Source: an uncultured Bacilli bacterium (GTDB lineage: Bacteria > Bacillota_I > Bacilli_A > RF39 > UBA660). From it: a stretch of 64,000 nt of DNA. The stretch is from assembly GCA_910577505.1 (NCBI GenBank), contig CAJTLN010000001.1, forward strand, positions 496,001 through 560,000, written 5' to 3'. The notes under the pieces are model-generated. The model was not told where the DNA came from. It did not search any database and was given only the letters and a program-made list of their open reading frames with translations. Shown here one piece after another: positions 1 to 6,866 of the stretch. Both the position numbers and the translations under genes were made by a program. Position 1 is the stretch's first letter; every line of letters begins with the position of its first letter.

Positions 1-138
1 ATTACTTGTACTACCATCGCTATTTAACTTAGCATAAATAGTTTCATCTTTACTTAATGCCCATACTGGAGCAGCTTGCATAGTTAAACCAGCAATCAAT
101 GCCCAAGCAGTTATTTTATTTAAAGTTTTATTTTTCAT
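1..138 (-). CDS. Secreted protein, N-terminal part only (runs off left edge)
   Basis: Only the first 46 codons are in the window; the gene continues past position 1. The ATG at 138 follows a purine-rich ribosome binding site (AAGGAAAG). Residues 1-28 form a signal peptide: Lys at positions 2, 4 and 8, a hydrophobic core and a likely signal-peptidase site after VWA. The mature part begins KDETIYAKLNSDGS. Its first 11 bases overlap the end of the MMPL exporter gene, so the two are probably translationally coupled and one operon. From memory, secreted proteins with a KDETVYAKL-like start occur beside MMPL genes in other Firmicutes, but I cannot assign a function. Confidence 0.7.
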   Translation of the reverse strand, partial: MKNKTLNKITAWALIAGLTMQAAPVWALSKDETIYAKLNSDGSTSN

Positions 139-2209
139 TTAACATCTTTCCTTTCTTAAATCCTAAAGTTGTCTTTATAATCAACTTATCAAATATTAAC
201 AATATACTAGGAATAATTAAAAGTACTACAAACATACTTATAATTGCACCACGAGCTATTAATGTACATAGAGAACCAATCATATCTATTTTAGAAACAA
301 TACCTACACCAATAGTAGCTCCAAAGAAACACATCGCACTAACAAATATAGACTGAATAGAATTATCTAGTGCAATACTAACAGCTTCACGTTTATTCTT
401 ACCACTTTGTCGTTCTTCCAAATATTTAGTTGTCATAAGTATTGCATAATCAATAGTAGCACCTAACTGAATAGTACCAATTACAACAGACGCAATAAAT
501 GGAATACTAGTACCTGTAAAGTATGGAACACCCATATTTATAAATATGGCAAACTCAATAGCTGTAACAAGCAAAATAGGTAATGTAACAGATTTTAAAA
601 CTATCATCATTAATACAAATATAACAGCAATAGAAGTATAGTTTACATTATGAAAATCTTTATCTGTTATTTCAACTAAGTCACTCATTAAAGGACCTTC
701 ACCAGCTACAATTGCTTTTTCATCATATTTATCAACTATAGTATTTAACTTATCAATTTGATCATTTAACTCATCAGTAGCAATATCATAATTTGAACCA
801 ATTAATATCATCTTATATTCATCAGTTTTATAAATACTTTGTAAAGAACTAGGTACAATATTTTCTGAAATTCCATATTTACTAAAGTATGTAGGACTTA
901 ATACAAAATCAATTCCATCTAATTCTTTTATTTCATCAATCATTCTATTAGCATCATAATCTTTCATATCAGCATCTATAAGTATCATTTCTTGTGATAC
1001 CATATTATATTTTTCTTTTAATTCACGAGTAGCAATAGAGTAGCCATAATCATCTGGAATAGATTCATCTAACTTATAATAAACTGATGTTTTTGACTGC
1101 GCTAAATATGCAGGAATTAAAAGTATTATAAATACTACAAATATAGCTTTATGATACTTCATAATAAAACTTTTAACTCTATTAAATTTAGGTAAAATCT
1201 CTTTATGTTGTGTTTTATCAAGTATCTTATCAAATACTAATAATAGAGAAGGGAATAAAATAATTACACAAAGTAATCCAAACACAACTCCCTTAGCCAT
1301 TACTATTCCAATATCAGTACCTAAAGTTAAATTCATTGTACATAATGCTAAGAAACCAGCAATAGTGGTAAGTGAACTACCAAATACTGAAACCAACGTT
1401 TCATGTATAGCATTACTCATCGCTTCATCTCTAGTTTTATATACTTTTTTAGCTTTCTCATATTTATGATACAAGAATATTGAGAAGTCTGTTGTAACAC
1501 CAAGTTGTAATACCGCAGCAACAGCCTTAGTTATATAAGAAATTTGTCCTAAGAAGATATTACTTCCCATATTAAATAAAATAGCAACACCTATATTAGC
1601 AATTAAAAGTATTGGAACTAAATAATTATCTAATGCTACCATTAATACGATAATACAAAATATTACAGCAATAACTACATATAATAACATCTCACTATTA
1701 AATAATTCCTTAGTATCAAGTACCATTGCACTCATACCACCTACACGTACACTGTCTTTAGTTAACGAGCGTATCTCCTCAACAGCAGCTAATGTCTTAT
1801 CATCACTAGTTGATTCTGAAAAAGTAATTAACATTAACTTTGTATCATCTTTAGCACATTTATCTAAGATAGAAGAGGGGAGTATTTCGATAGGAATACT
1901 AACACCAGTAATATCGTTTATAGTTACAACATTAGTAACAGTATCAATGTTTCTTATTTTATCTTCTAAAGATATTAAATCTTTATCATCCATATTTTCT
2001 ACAACACTAATAGAAAAAGCTCCCATATTAAAATCATCTGTTAATATTTCTTCTCCTTTTAATGTTTCGATATCGCTAGGTAAGTAAACCAAAATATCAT
2101 AATTAATCTTTGTATTAGCATAACCCCATATAGCAGGTATAAATAATAATACCGTAACAATAATTATTAACCATTTATGTTTACAAACCCATTCACCAAA
2201 TTTGTTCAT
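128..2209 (-). CDS. MMPL/RND-superfamily membrane exporter
   Basis: This is a proton-driven export protein of the MMPL (hydrophobe/amphiphile exporter) type in the cytoplasmic membrane; the substrate is unknown. The roughly 693 residues show the family's duplicated plan: one helix near residues 12-32, a large outside loop, five helices around residues 175-330, then a repeat of the same plan from about 345 to the end. Each half keeps the acidic membrane motif typical of the family (GVTTDFSIFL in the first half, GATIDYAILM in the second). I chose ATG 2209 rather than 2227 because AGGAAG lies just upstream of it, while the upstream ATG sits against an operator palindrome. A TetR-type repressor probably controls it. 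Confidence 0.9.
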   Translation of the reverse strand: MNKFGEWVCKHKWLIIIVTVLLFIPAIWGYANTKINYDILVYLPSDIETLKGEEILTDDFNMGAFSISVVENMDDKDLISLEDKIRNIDTVTNVVTINDITGVSIPIEILPSSILDKCAKDDTKLMLITFSESTSDDKTLAAVEEIRSLTKDSVRVGGMSAMVLDTKELFNSEMLLYVVIAVIFCIIVLMVALDNYLVPILLIANIGVAILFNMGSNIFLGQISYITKAVAAVLQLGVTTDFSIFLYHKYEKAKKVYKTRDEAMSNAIHETLVSVFGSSLTTIAGFLALCTMNLTLGTDIGIVMAKGVVFGLLCVIILFPSLLLVFDKILDKTQHKEILPKFNRVKSFIMKYHKAIFVVFIILLIPAYLAQSKTSVYYKLDESIPDDYGYSIATRELKEKYNMVSQEMILIDADMKDYDANRMIDEIKELDGIDFVLSPTYFSKYGISENIVPSSLQSIYKTDEYKMILIGSNYDIATDELNDQIDKLNTIVDKYDEKAIVAGEGPLMSDLVEITDKDFHNVNYTSIAVIFVLMMIVLKSVTLPILLVTAIEFAIFINMGVPYFTGTSIPFIASVVIGTIQLGATIDYAILMTTKYLEERQSGKNKREAVSIALDNSIQSIFVSAMCFFGATIGVGIVSKIDMIGSLCTLIARGAIISMFVVLLIIPSILLIFDKLIIKTTLGFKKGKMLNEK

Positions 2210-2231
2210 TTTTAACTTCCTTTCCATAAAA

Positions 2232-2279
2232 TGACCTTTGGTCAGTAATAAAGATACTACTAAAATGACTAAAAGTCAA
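2232..2279 (-). promoter_or_regulatory. Promoter of the MMPL operon with two TetR-type operators
   Basis: Two perfect palindromes of form TGACY-N3-RGTCA lie at 2232-2244 (TGACCTTTGGTCA) and 2266-2278 (TGACTAAAAGTCA). Read on the minus strand, TTGACT (2279-2274), a 17-base spacer and TATCTT (2256-2251) make a sigma-A-type promoter. Its -35 lies inside the distal palindrome, and the second palindrome covers the start of the transcript. This is the classical layout for repression by a TetR dimer. The TetR gene at 6253 is a candidate regulator, but nothing in the sequence ties it to this site. Confidence 0.65.
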
Positions 2280-2305
2280 TATTTACTATACATTATATGT
2301 CCAAA

Positions 2306-2386
2306 ATAAAAAAAGAGAACTAAATTCACTTAGTTCTATATCTTAAAATAATTAATTCTATGATTCTTTCTTTCACTAAAATTATA
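2306..2386 (-). ncRNA. Possible small RNA of about 70 nt
   Basis: The gap 2280-2510 has no gene. On the minus strand it holds an extended -10 (TGATATAAT, 2389-2381) and, about 45 bases further on, an 8-bp perfect stem (AGAACTAA 2316-2323 with TTAGTTCT 2330-2337, loop of six) followed by a T-rich tail at 2314-2306. That is a promoter-plus-terminator unit with no reading frame between. The -35 is poor. It could instead be a terminator insulating the MMPL operon from transcription coming from the right. Confidence 0.3.
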
Positions 2387-2412
2387 TCATATTTAGCATA
2401 AATTTCTATTTT

Positions 2413-2441
2413 TTTATAAACAGCTATTTATTTAATATAAT
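2413..2441 (+). promoter_or_regulatory. Candidate promoter of the 2511 membrane protein gene
   Basis: TATAAT at 2436-2441 lies 17 bases after a weak TTTATA -35 (2413-2418). The predicted leader of about 60 nt carries the 11-5-11 palindromic site at 2467-2493 directly before the ribosome binding site. The surroundings are AT-rich, so a chance match is possible. Confidence 0.4.
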
Positions 2442-2466
2442 TATAAAATTTTATTTATTACAAAAC

Positions 2467-2493
2467 TATCGTAAAATTAATTATTCTACGATA
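2467..2493. repeat. Palindromic 11-5-11 recombinase-like site (S1) in the leader of gene 2511
   Basis: TATCGTAAAAT, spacer TAATT, ATTCTACGATA: the arms match as inverted repeats at 10 of 11 positions. This geometry resembles tyrosine-recombinase core sites, and the right arm plus flank (TTCTACGATAAT) recurs at the site beyond the integrase (4545-4571). The site sits between the candidate promoter and the ribosome binding site of gene 2511. Its spacer differs from the two integrase-flanking sites, so recombination with them is not expected under the usual identity rule. Confidence 0.45.
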
Positions 2494-2510
2494 ATAGGAG
2501 GAGAGTTTAT

Positions 2511-3446
2511 ATGAGTTTATTAGAATATTTAGGATTAGAATATATTTTTAGTGATAGGTTTGATAATAATATTAATGGTTTAATGTCAGGTTTAGTTAGT
2601 TCTTTAGGATTAATTGGATGGATAATAATGCTATTTTTAAAACCAACATTAATTGATCAAGGAATAGCAGTATTTAATTTATTAGTAGCAGTCATTCTTA
2701 TTATTTTACTTATAATACGTCTTATAAAAGATAGAAGAAAATATGATTTTATTTGTTTAGCAGTTACTATCATATTTTTAATTATTGGTTATTTAAAACC
2801 ATATCATTCACTATTATTTCATTATGAATATACTAAAGTATTTAGTGCCATTGCTTATACTTTAGTACCTTTAACAATTATGAATATAGTAGGATTATTC
2901 ATTTATACAAAAAAAGGAATAATAGGAAATGTTATTGAATCTTTTAAATTAATTGGACTGATCATTATAGGTTTTGTAATATCATTCCTTATTGGTCAAA
3001 CAGCAACAGTCATTTTATATTTTACAAAAACTTATAATGTATATGACAATATAGCTTACTATCATAATATAAAATATGTAAGTAGTAGAGAAGCAAAAAA
3101 TTATCATAAAGTACCTACAAGTGTAATAAATGAAATCACCAACTATTTTAGTAATTTATCAGTACCATTTAATGATGAAGACTATAATTGTATAAACAAA
3201 ACTAATGAATCCTTAACTGAAATCAGTAAAAAATGTCGTAAAGATACAATTGGAAAGAATATAAGTGAACGTGACTTTAATAAAAAATATGGATATAAAA
3301 TAAATAATATGAAATGGGAAGATAATGTAACATTTGTAATAGTAGTAGGAGACCTAGAATGGGCTAAAAATTATTATATAAAATATAATATTAAAGATAA
3401 AATAGGTGAAGAAGTAAATATAGACTATTATAATAATATTAATTAA
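2511..3446 (+). CDS. Multi-spanning membrane protein, paralogue of the 5186 gene
   Basis: A 311-residue protein of unknown function. The start has a strong ribosome binding site (AGGAGGAGAG, 5 bases before ATG). It opens with LLEYLGLEYIF, then has about five membrane helices (roughly residues 25-45, 50-70, 78-96, 112-133 and 145-172) ending in FLIGQTATVILYF, then a polar domain of about 140 residues. The protein at 5186 shares the same opening, the Lxx(Q)G, YHSLLFHYEY and FIGQ-AT signatures and the same order of helices, so the two are clear paralogues. Single-gene unit: promoter and S1 site before it, terminator after it. I do not recognise the family. Confidence 0.8.
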   Translation: MSLLEYLGLEYIFSDRFDNNINGLMSGLVSSLGLIGWIIMLFLKPTLIDQGIAVFNLLVAVILIILLIIRLIKDRRKYDFICLAVTIIFLIIGYLKPYHSLLFHYEYTKVFSAIAYTLVPLTIMNIVGLFIYTKKGIIGNVIESFKLIGLIIIGFVISFLIGQTATVILYFTKTYNVYDNIAYYHNIKYVSSREAKNYHKVPTSVINEITNYFSNLSVPFNDEDYNCINKTNESLTEISKKCRKDTIGKNISERDFNKKYGYKINNMKWEDNVTFVIVVGDLEWAKNYYIKYNIKDKIGEEVNIDYYNNIN

Positions 3447-3476
3447 AAAATATACAGATAATACTGTATATTTTTT
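3445..3476. terminator. Bidirectional terminator after gene 2511
   Basis: A 12-bp stem (AAAAATATACAG / CTGTATATTTTT, six-base loop) with A-tract on one side and T-tract on the other. It can stop transcripts from gene 2511 and also leftward transcripts from the outward promoter at 3516-3546. It abuts site S2, which begins at 3476. Confidence 0.85.
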
Positions 3477-3502
3477 AGCATAAAACTTATTGTTCTTCGA
3501 TT
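3476..3502. repeat. Integrase-flanking core-type site S2 (left)
   Basis: TAGCATAAAAC, spacer TTATT, GTTCTTCGATT. On the plus strand its outer arm (TAGCATAAAAC) resembles the outer arm of S3 read the same way, but the spacer is the reverse complement of the S3 spacer. Compared with the reverse complement of S3, the central 11 bases AACTTATTGTT are identical. The two sites therefore lie in inverted orientation around the recombinase gene. This is a hand alignment of short AT-rich sequence. Confidence 0.5.
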
Positions 3503-3515
3503 TATTTATAGACAA

Positions 3516-3546
3516 ATTATAACATATTTTTAATTATTAGAGTAAA
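3516..3546 (-). promoter_or_regulatory. Outward-facing promoter at the left end of the integrase segment
   Basis: On the minus strand there is an extended -10 (TGTTATAAT; TATAAT at 3521-3516) with TTTACT (3546-3541) 19 bases upstream. It points left, across S2 and into the bidirectional terminator at 3445-3476. If the segment S2-S3 inverted, the same promoter would point right, across the rebuilt site, into gene 4596 with a leader of roughly 57 nt. Confidence 0.45.
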
Positions 3547-3610
3547 AAATATTAGCAAAAAATGACATTATTTCTAAGATATTTAAAATATATAACTTGG
3601 AGATGATTAT

Positions 3611-4552
3611 ATGTTATTTTTAAAAAAGAAAAAAATTAATGAATTAATGTTAAATTGGTTAGAGCAAAAAGAAAATCTAAAAGTTCAATCCTATCAAAGA
3701 TATGAAAATCTTATTAATGGAATTATTAATCCTCACATTGGAAAAAACTTAACAAAAGATGTTACTGAAGAATTCTTAAAAAACTTTTTCCAAGAATTAA
3801 ATATCAAAAATGTATCTTTATCTACTCAAAAAACGATTCTATACATAATAAAAAGTAGTTGGGATTATGGCTTAGAAAACAAATATTGCAATTATATTAA
3901 TTTTAAGAATATTAAGATAAAAACTCCAATTCAAAATATTCATGTCTTATCTAAAAGTGAACAGACAATATTGGAAGAAAAATTATTGCATAAAATTAAT
4001 ATAAGAAAATTATGTATCATATTGTGCTTATATACAGGGTTAAGAATCGGTGAAGTATGTGGCTTAAAATGGGAAGATGTTAATTTTGAACAAAAATCTC
4101 TTACCATTAGAAGAACAATACAACGTATAAAAAATAAAAATTCTAAATTGAAATTTAAAACTTCTTTAATTATGAGTTCACCTAAAAGCGAAACTTCAAA
4201 TAGAGTTGTACCTGTTCCTGATTTTATCATTGATATTTTAAAGAAATTTAAAACAAAAGATTATTATTTCATTATATCTAAAAGTCCAAATTTGTATGAT
4301 CCTCGTCAACTAGAATCTTGCTTTGAAAGAACCTTAAAATCATGTAACTTAAAACATATTAATTTTCATACACTAAGACATACATTTGCTACACGTTCAA
4401 TAGAATCTAAAATGGACATAAAGACATTAAGTGAAATTCTCGGTCATTCATCAGTTGAAATTACTTTAAAATTATACGTTCATCCTTCTTACGATATGAA
4501 AAAAAATTCTATTGAAAATCTAGTTTTATTTATGAATGAGAAACTGACATAA
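3611..4552 (+). CDS. Tyrosine recombinase (phage-integrase family)
   Basis: A 313-residue site-specific recombinase. Residues 5-100 are the SAM-like core-binding domain; residues 110-313 are the catalytic domain. All catalytic residues are visible: Arg145 in TGLRIGEV, Lys192 in SSPKS, His253 and Arg256 in HTLRH, His279 in LGHSS and the nucleophile Tyr289 in LKLYVH. It therefore looks active. The gene stands alone with no phage, conjugation or excisionase gene, and it is bracketed by two core-type sites (3476-3502, 4545-4571) in inverted orientation; the second site overlaps its last codons. A DNA-inversion enzyme is the reading I prefer; a relic integrase of a lost element is the alternative. 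Confidence 0.93.
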   Translation: MLFLKKKKINELMLNWLEQKENLKVQSYQRYENLINGIINPHIGKNLTKDVTEEFLKNFFQELNIKNVSLSTQKTILYIIKSSWDYGLENKYCNYINFKNIKIKTPIQNIHVLSKSEQTILEEKLLHKINIRKLCIILCLYTGLRIGEVCGLKWEDVNFEQKSLTIRRTIQRIKNKNSKLKFKTSLIMSSPKSETSNRVVPVPDFIIDILKKFKTKDYYFIISKSPNLYDPRQLESCFERTLKSCNLKHINFHTLRHTFATRSIESKMDIKTLSEILGHSSVEITLKLYVHPSYDMKKNSIENLVLFMNEKLT

Positions 4553-4571
4553 AACAATAAGTTCTACGATA
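4545..4571. repeat. Integrase-flanking core-type site S3 (right), before gene 4596
   Basis: TGACATAAAAC, spacer AATAA, GTTCTACGATA. It overlaps the integrase stop codon and ends 8 bases before the AGAGGAG ribosome binding site of gene 4596. Exchanging arms with S2 by inversion would create two more symmetrical sites (TAGCATAAAAC-TTATT-GTTTTATGTCA and AATCGAAGAAC-AATAA-GTTCTACGATA, each 9 of 11 paired), which supports inversion rather than integration as the history. Confidence 0.5.
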
Positions 4572-4595
4572 ATTAGTGAGAGGAGTATATATTTT

Positions 4596-5138
4596 ATGGC
4601 AGAAAAAAGTGGAATGGAGTGTTATAAACACGAAGGAAGAAAGGTTATAGGTTCTTGCCCTCAATGCGGAAAATTCATGTGCAAAGAATGTACTGAAAAA
4701 TATGAAAGTCATTTATGCGAAGAATGTGAAGCTAAAGCTCGTGAAGTAGCACAAAAACAATTAGATGCTAAAAAAGCTAATTTACAAAGACAAACTAAAG
4801 AAAATAAAAATCAAGCATTAAAAGATTTAATCGGTGGAGCTGTTTTATCATTAATTTTTGGTATTATTGGTTTTGCTGCTGGTAGCGATGGCGGTTCTGG
4901 CTTTACAATGGCTTACATGTTTGCAGGATTCCCTTGGGGATATAAATTCATTAATAAAATTATGGATGATGGTGTTATGTTCCTTGCCGCTCTAGCTGGT
5001 AACTGGCTAGTAGCTTTAATTATTAAATTAGTTTTAGGTGCTTTAGTAGGTGCATTTATCTGGCCATTCATTATTGGTATAAGAATATATAGATTTATTA
5101 AAGCCAATAATCTTGATAAAGAAGCAAAAAATATTTAA
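4596..5138 (+). CDS. B-box-like zinc-finger membrane protein
   Basis: A 180-residue protein. Residues 5-45 carry a B-box-type zinc-binding pattern (ECYKHEGR, SCPQCGKFMCKEC, HLCEEC) with eight or more Cys/His ligands. A charged helical stretch (about 45-75) follows, then Gly-rich hydrophobic segments (about 78-98, 103-118 and 125-165) that should cross the membrane. The metal-binding end is probably cytoplasmic. B-box modules usually mediate protein contacts; the role here is unknown. It starts 43 bases after the integrase stop, with site S3 in between, so its expression may depend on the orientation of the integrase segment. Confidence 0.8.
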   Translation: MAEKSGMECYKHEGRKVIGSCPQCGKFMCKECTEKYESHLCEECEAKAREVAQKQLDAKKANLQRQTKENKNQALKDLIGGAVLSLIFGIIGFAAGSDGGSGFTMAYMFAGFPWGYKFINKIMDDGVMFLAALAGNWLVALIIKLVLGALVGAFIWPFIIGIRIYRFIKANNLDKEAKNI

Positions 5139-5140
5139 TT

Positions 5141-5172
5141 AATAAAGTCTGCTAATCAGACTTTATTTTTAT
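5141..5172 (+). terminator. Terminator after gene 4596
   Basis: Perfect 11-bp stem (AATAAAGTCTG / CAGACTTTATT), loop CTAAT, then a T run. Gene 5186 starts 14 bases beyond it with no obvious promoter between, so that gene relies on read-through or a promoter I cannot see. Confidence 0.85.
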
Positions 5173-5185
5173 AGGAGGAGTTTAT

Positions 5186-6160
5186 ATGACGTGGTTAGAA
5201 TATTTAGGATTAGAATATTTACTTAATGACAAAGATGGCAGTTCTGTAGAAGGATATGGTGCAGGGTTACTTCTTATTGGAGGAATCATATGTTGGTTGC
5301 TTGTTGCCATATTTCAAGGAGATTTAGTTGATCAAGGAGCAGTTGTTTTTAATATGTTAACAACAATATTGCTTTTTATCTTAACAGTAATAAAATACAT
5401 TAAAGCTCTTAAATATAATAACAAAACAATAACTTCAATTATCTTTTATATAACAACATTAATTATTTTACTCATAAGCTTTATAATAGGTTTGTTTATT
5501 CCTTGTCATTCACTAATCTTTAATTATGAATACAAAGGAATATTTTCTGGAATATCAAATATGTTTTATCCATTAATTATTGTAAATTTATTATTTCCAT
5601 TCTTCGTTGAAAAAGTGTCATTCGGTAAAAAATTACAAGAAGGAATGGAAACAATTGGATTAATTTTACTATCTTTAGTAGCACTATTCTTTATAGGTCA
5701 AATAGCTACACTAGTGGTATCTTTCTCTGGACATACTGATTTTTACCAGAATTTTATTCAATATCACAACGCAAACATAATAGAATCAAGAAAAAGATGG
5801 GAATATAAAGATTCTAAAGACTTTATTGAACAAGTATTGCCTGTATCAGCTAAAAAGATGGTCGATTACTATAACGAAAATAATATTAATCAAATCAGTT
5901 ATAAAGAATCTAATGATACAACTAACTTTGAAAAATATTCTCTTATTCATACACACGAAACATATCCAGTTGATTCATTTAAAAATAATGGTCTAGGTTT
6001 CTCTAGTCGAAAATGGATTGAAGATTATGTTGTTATTTATAAAATAGTTGATAAAGAATATTATGATTACTATTATGTTAAATTCGATTATAGAAATTAT
6101 CAAATAATAGATTTTATTACAAAAGAAGAATATGAACTAGCAAAACGTTTAGAAGAATAA
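5186..6160 (+). CDS. Multi-spanning membrane protein, paralogue of the 2511 gene
   Basis: A 324-residue protein of unknown function with an AGGAGG ribosome binding site 7 bases before ATG. It begins TWLEYLGLEYLL and shares with the 2511 protein the VDQGAVVFN-type signature, the CHSLIFNYEYKG motif, the FFIGQIATLVVSF helix and a polar C-terminal domain of about 130 residues. Five helices are expected (about residues 27-47, 50-68, 78-103, 115-135, 150-177). The C-terminal domains have diverged more than the membrane part. The two paralogues bracket the recombinase and B-box genes. Confidence 0.8.
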   Translation: MTWLEYLGLEYLLNDKDGSSVEGYGAGLLLIGGIICWLLVAIFQGDLVDQGAVVFNMLTTILLFILTVIKYIKALKYNNKTITSIIFYITTLIILLISFIIGLFIPCHSLIFNYEYKGIFSGISNMFYPLIIVNLLFPFFVEKVSFGKKLQEGMETIGLILLSLVALFFIGQIATLVVSFSGHTDFYQNFIQYHNANIIESRKRWEYKDSKDFIEQVLPVSAKKMVDYYNENNINQISYKESNDTTNFEKYSLIHTHETYPVDSFKNNGLGFSSRKWIEDYVVIYKIVDKEYYDYYYVKFDYRNYQIIDFITKEEYELAKRLEE

Positions 6161-6188
6161 AAGATTATTAATTTTTAGTAATCTTTTT
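6158..6188 (+). terminator. Terminator after gene 5186
   Basis: AAAGATTA / TAATCTTTT stem with an AT-rich loop and a T run, overlapping the stop codon region. Confidence 0.75.
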
Positions 6189-6252
6189 TCATTTAAAATC
6201 TTATTTGACTTTTTATATAAAGTGCGTTTAAATTAGGTCAAGGGTGATTCTT

Positions 6253-6855
6253 ATGGTACGTGTTGGTTTAAGTAAGAAAATAGAAGAAAATAAGGAAGAA
6301 AAAGAACATAAGCTGCTAGATTCAGCATTTAAGCTATTTACAGAAAAAGGAGTAAAAAATACTTCCATTCAAGAAATAGTTGATAAAGCTGGTGTAGCTA
6401 AAGGAACATTCTATCTATACTTCAAAGATAAATATGATGTTCAAGATTTTTTAATTGTCAAAAAATCTAAACAACTTTTTAATGATGCTGTTGATAAGTT
6501 AGCAGATAAACACATAACTGACTACAAAGATAGAATAATATTTGTTATTGATTATATTATAGATGAATTTATAAAAAATAAATTATTACTAAGTTTTATT
6601 TCTAAAAACCTATCATGGGGAATATATAATGACAAGATATCATCATTTCTTGATGATTCATCACTATTAGAACTATTTATTAAAGATATCAAAGAACATA
6701 ATGTTAATATAAAAAATCCTGAAGTAAAACTATTTATGATAATTGAATTAGTATCATCTACTGTCTTTACATCTATTACAACATCAAAACCATTACCAAT
6801 TAAAGAATTTAAACCATATTTATACGATGAAATTAGAGGAATGTTAAGCGAATAG
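6253..6855 (+). CDS. TetR/AcrR-family transcriptional regulator
   Basis: A 200-residue one-component repressor. Residues 18-65 are the TetR helix-turn-helix domain (LLDSAFKLFTEKG, then TSIQEIVDKAGVAKGTFYLYF, the family signature); the rest is a helical ligand-binding and dimer domain ending in FKPYLYDEIRGML. ATG 6253 is chosen over the upstream GTG because AAGGGTGA lies 5-12 bases before it. A likely promoter is TTGACT, 17 bases, TTAAAT, starting near 6205. The effector is unknown. It may control the MMPL exporter to the left, whose promoter has TetR-type palindromes, and it may be co-transcribed with the helicase gene that starts 11 bases later. Confidence 0.92.
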   Translation: MVRVGLSKKIEENKEEKEHKLLDSAFKLFTEKGVKNTSIQEIVDKAGVAKGTFYLYFKDKYDVQDFLIVKKSKQLFNDAVDKLADKHITDYKDRIIFVIDYIIDEFIKNKLLLSFISKNLSWGIYNDKISSFLDDSSLLELFIKDIKEHNVNIKNPEVKLFMIIELVSSTVFTSITTSKPLPIKEFKPYLYDEIRGMLSE

Positions 6856-6866
6856 GGGGACTTTGT

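Noticed and set aside
3476..4571. Integrated mobile element with attL and attR
   Set aside because: Between the sites there is only the recombinase, no cargo or excisionase, and the spacers are not identical in direct orientation. Kept only as an alternative.
5141..5167. An 11-5-11 palindrome (AATAAAGTCTG-CTAAT-CAGACTTTATT) resembling the recombinase sites in size
   Set aside because: Its sequence is unlike the S1-S3 arms, and a T run follows it directly, so it is the terminator of gene 4596.
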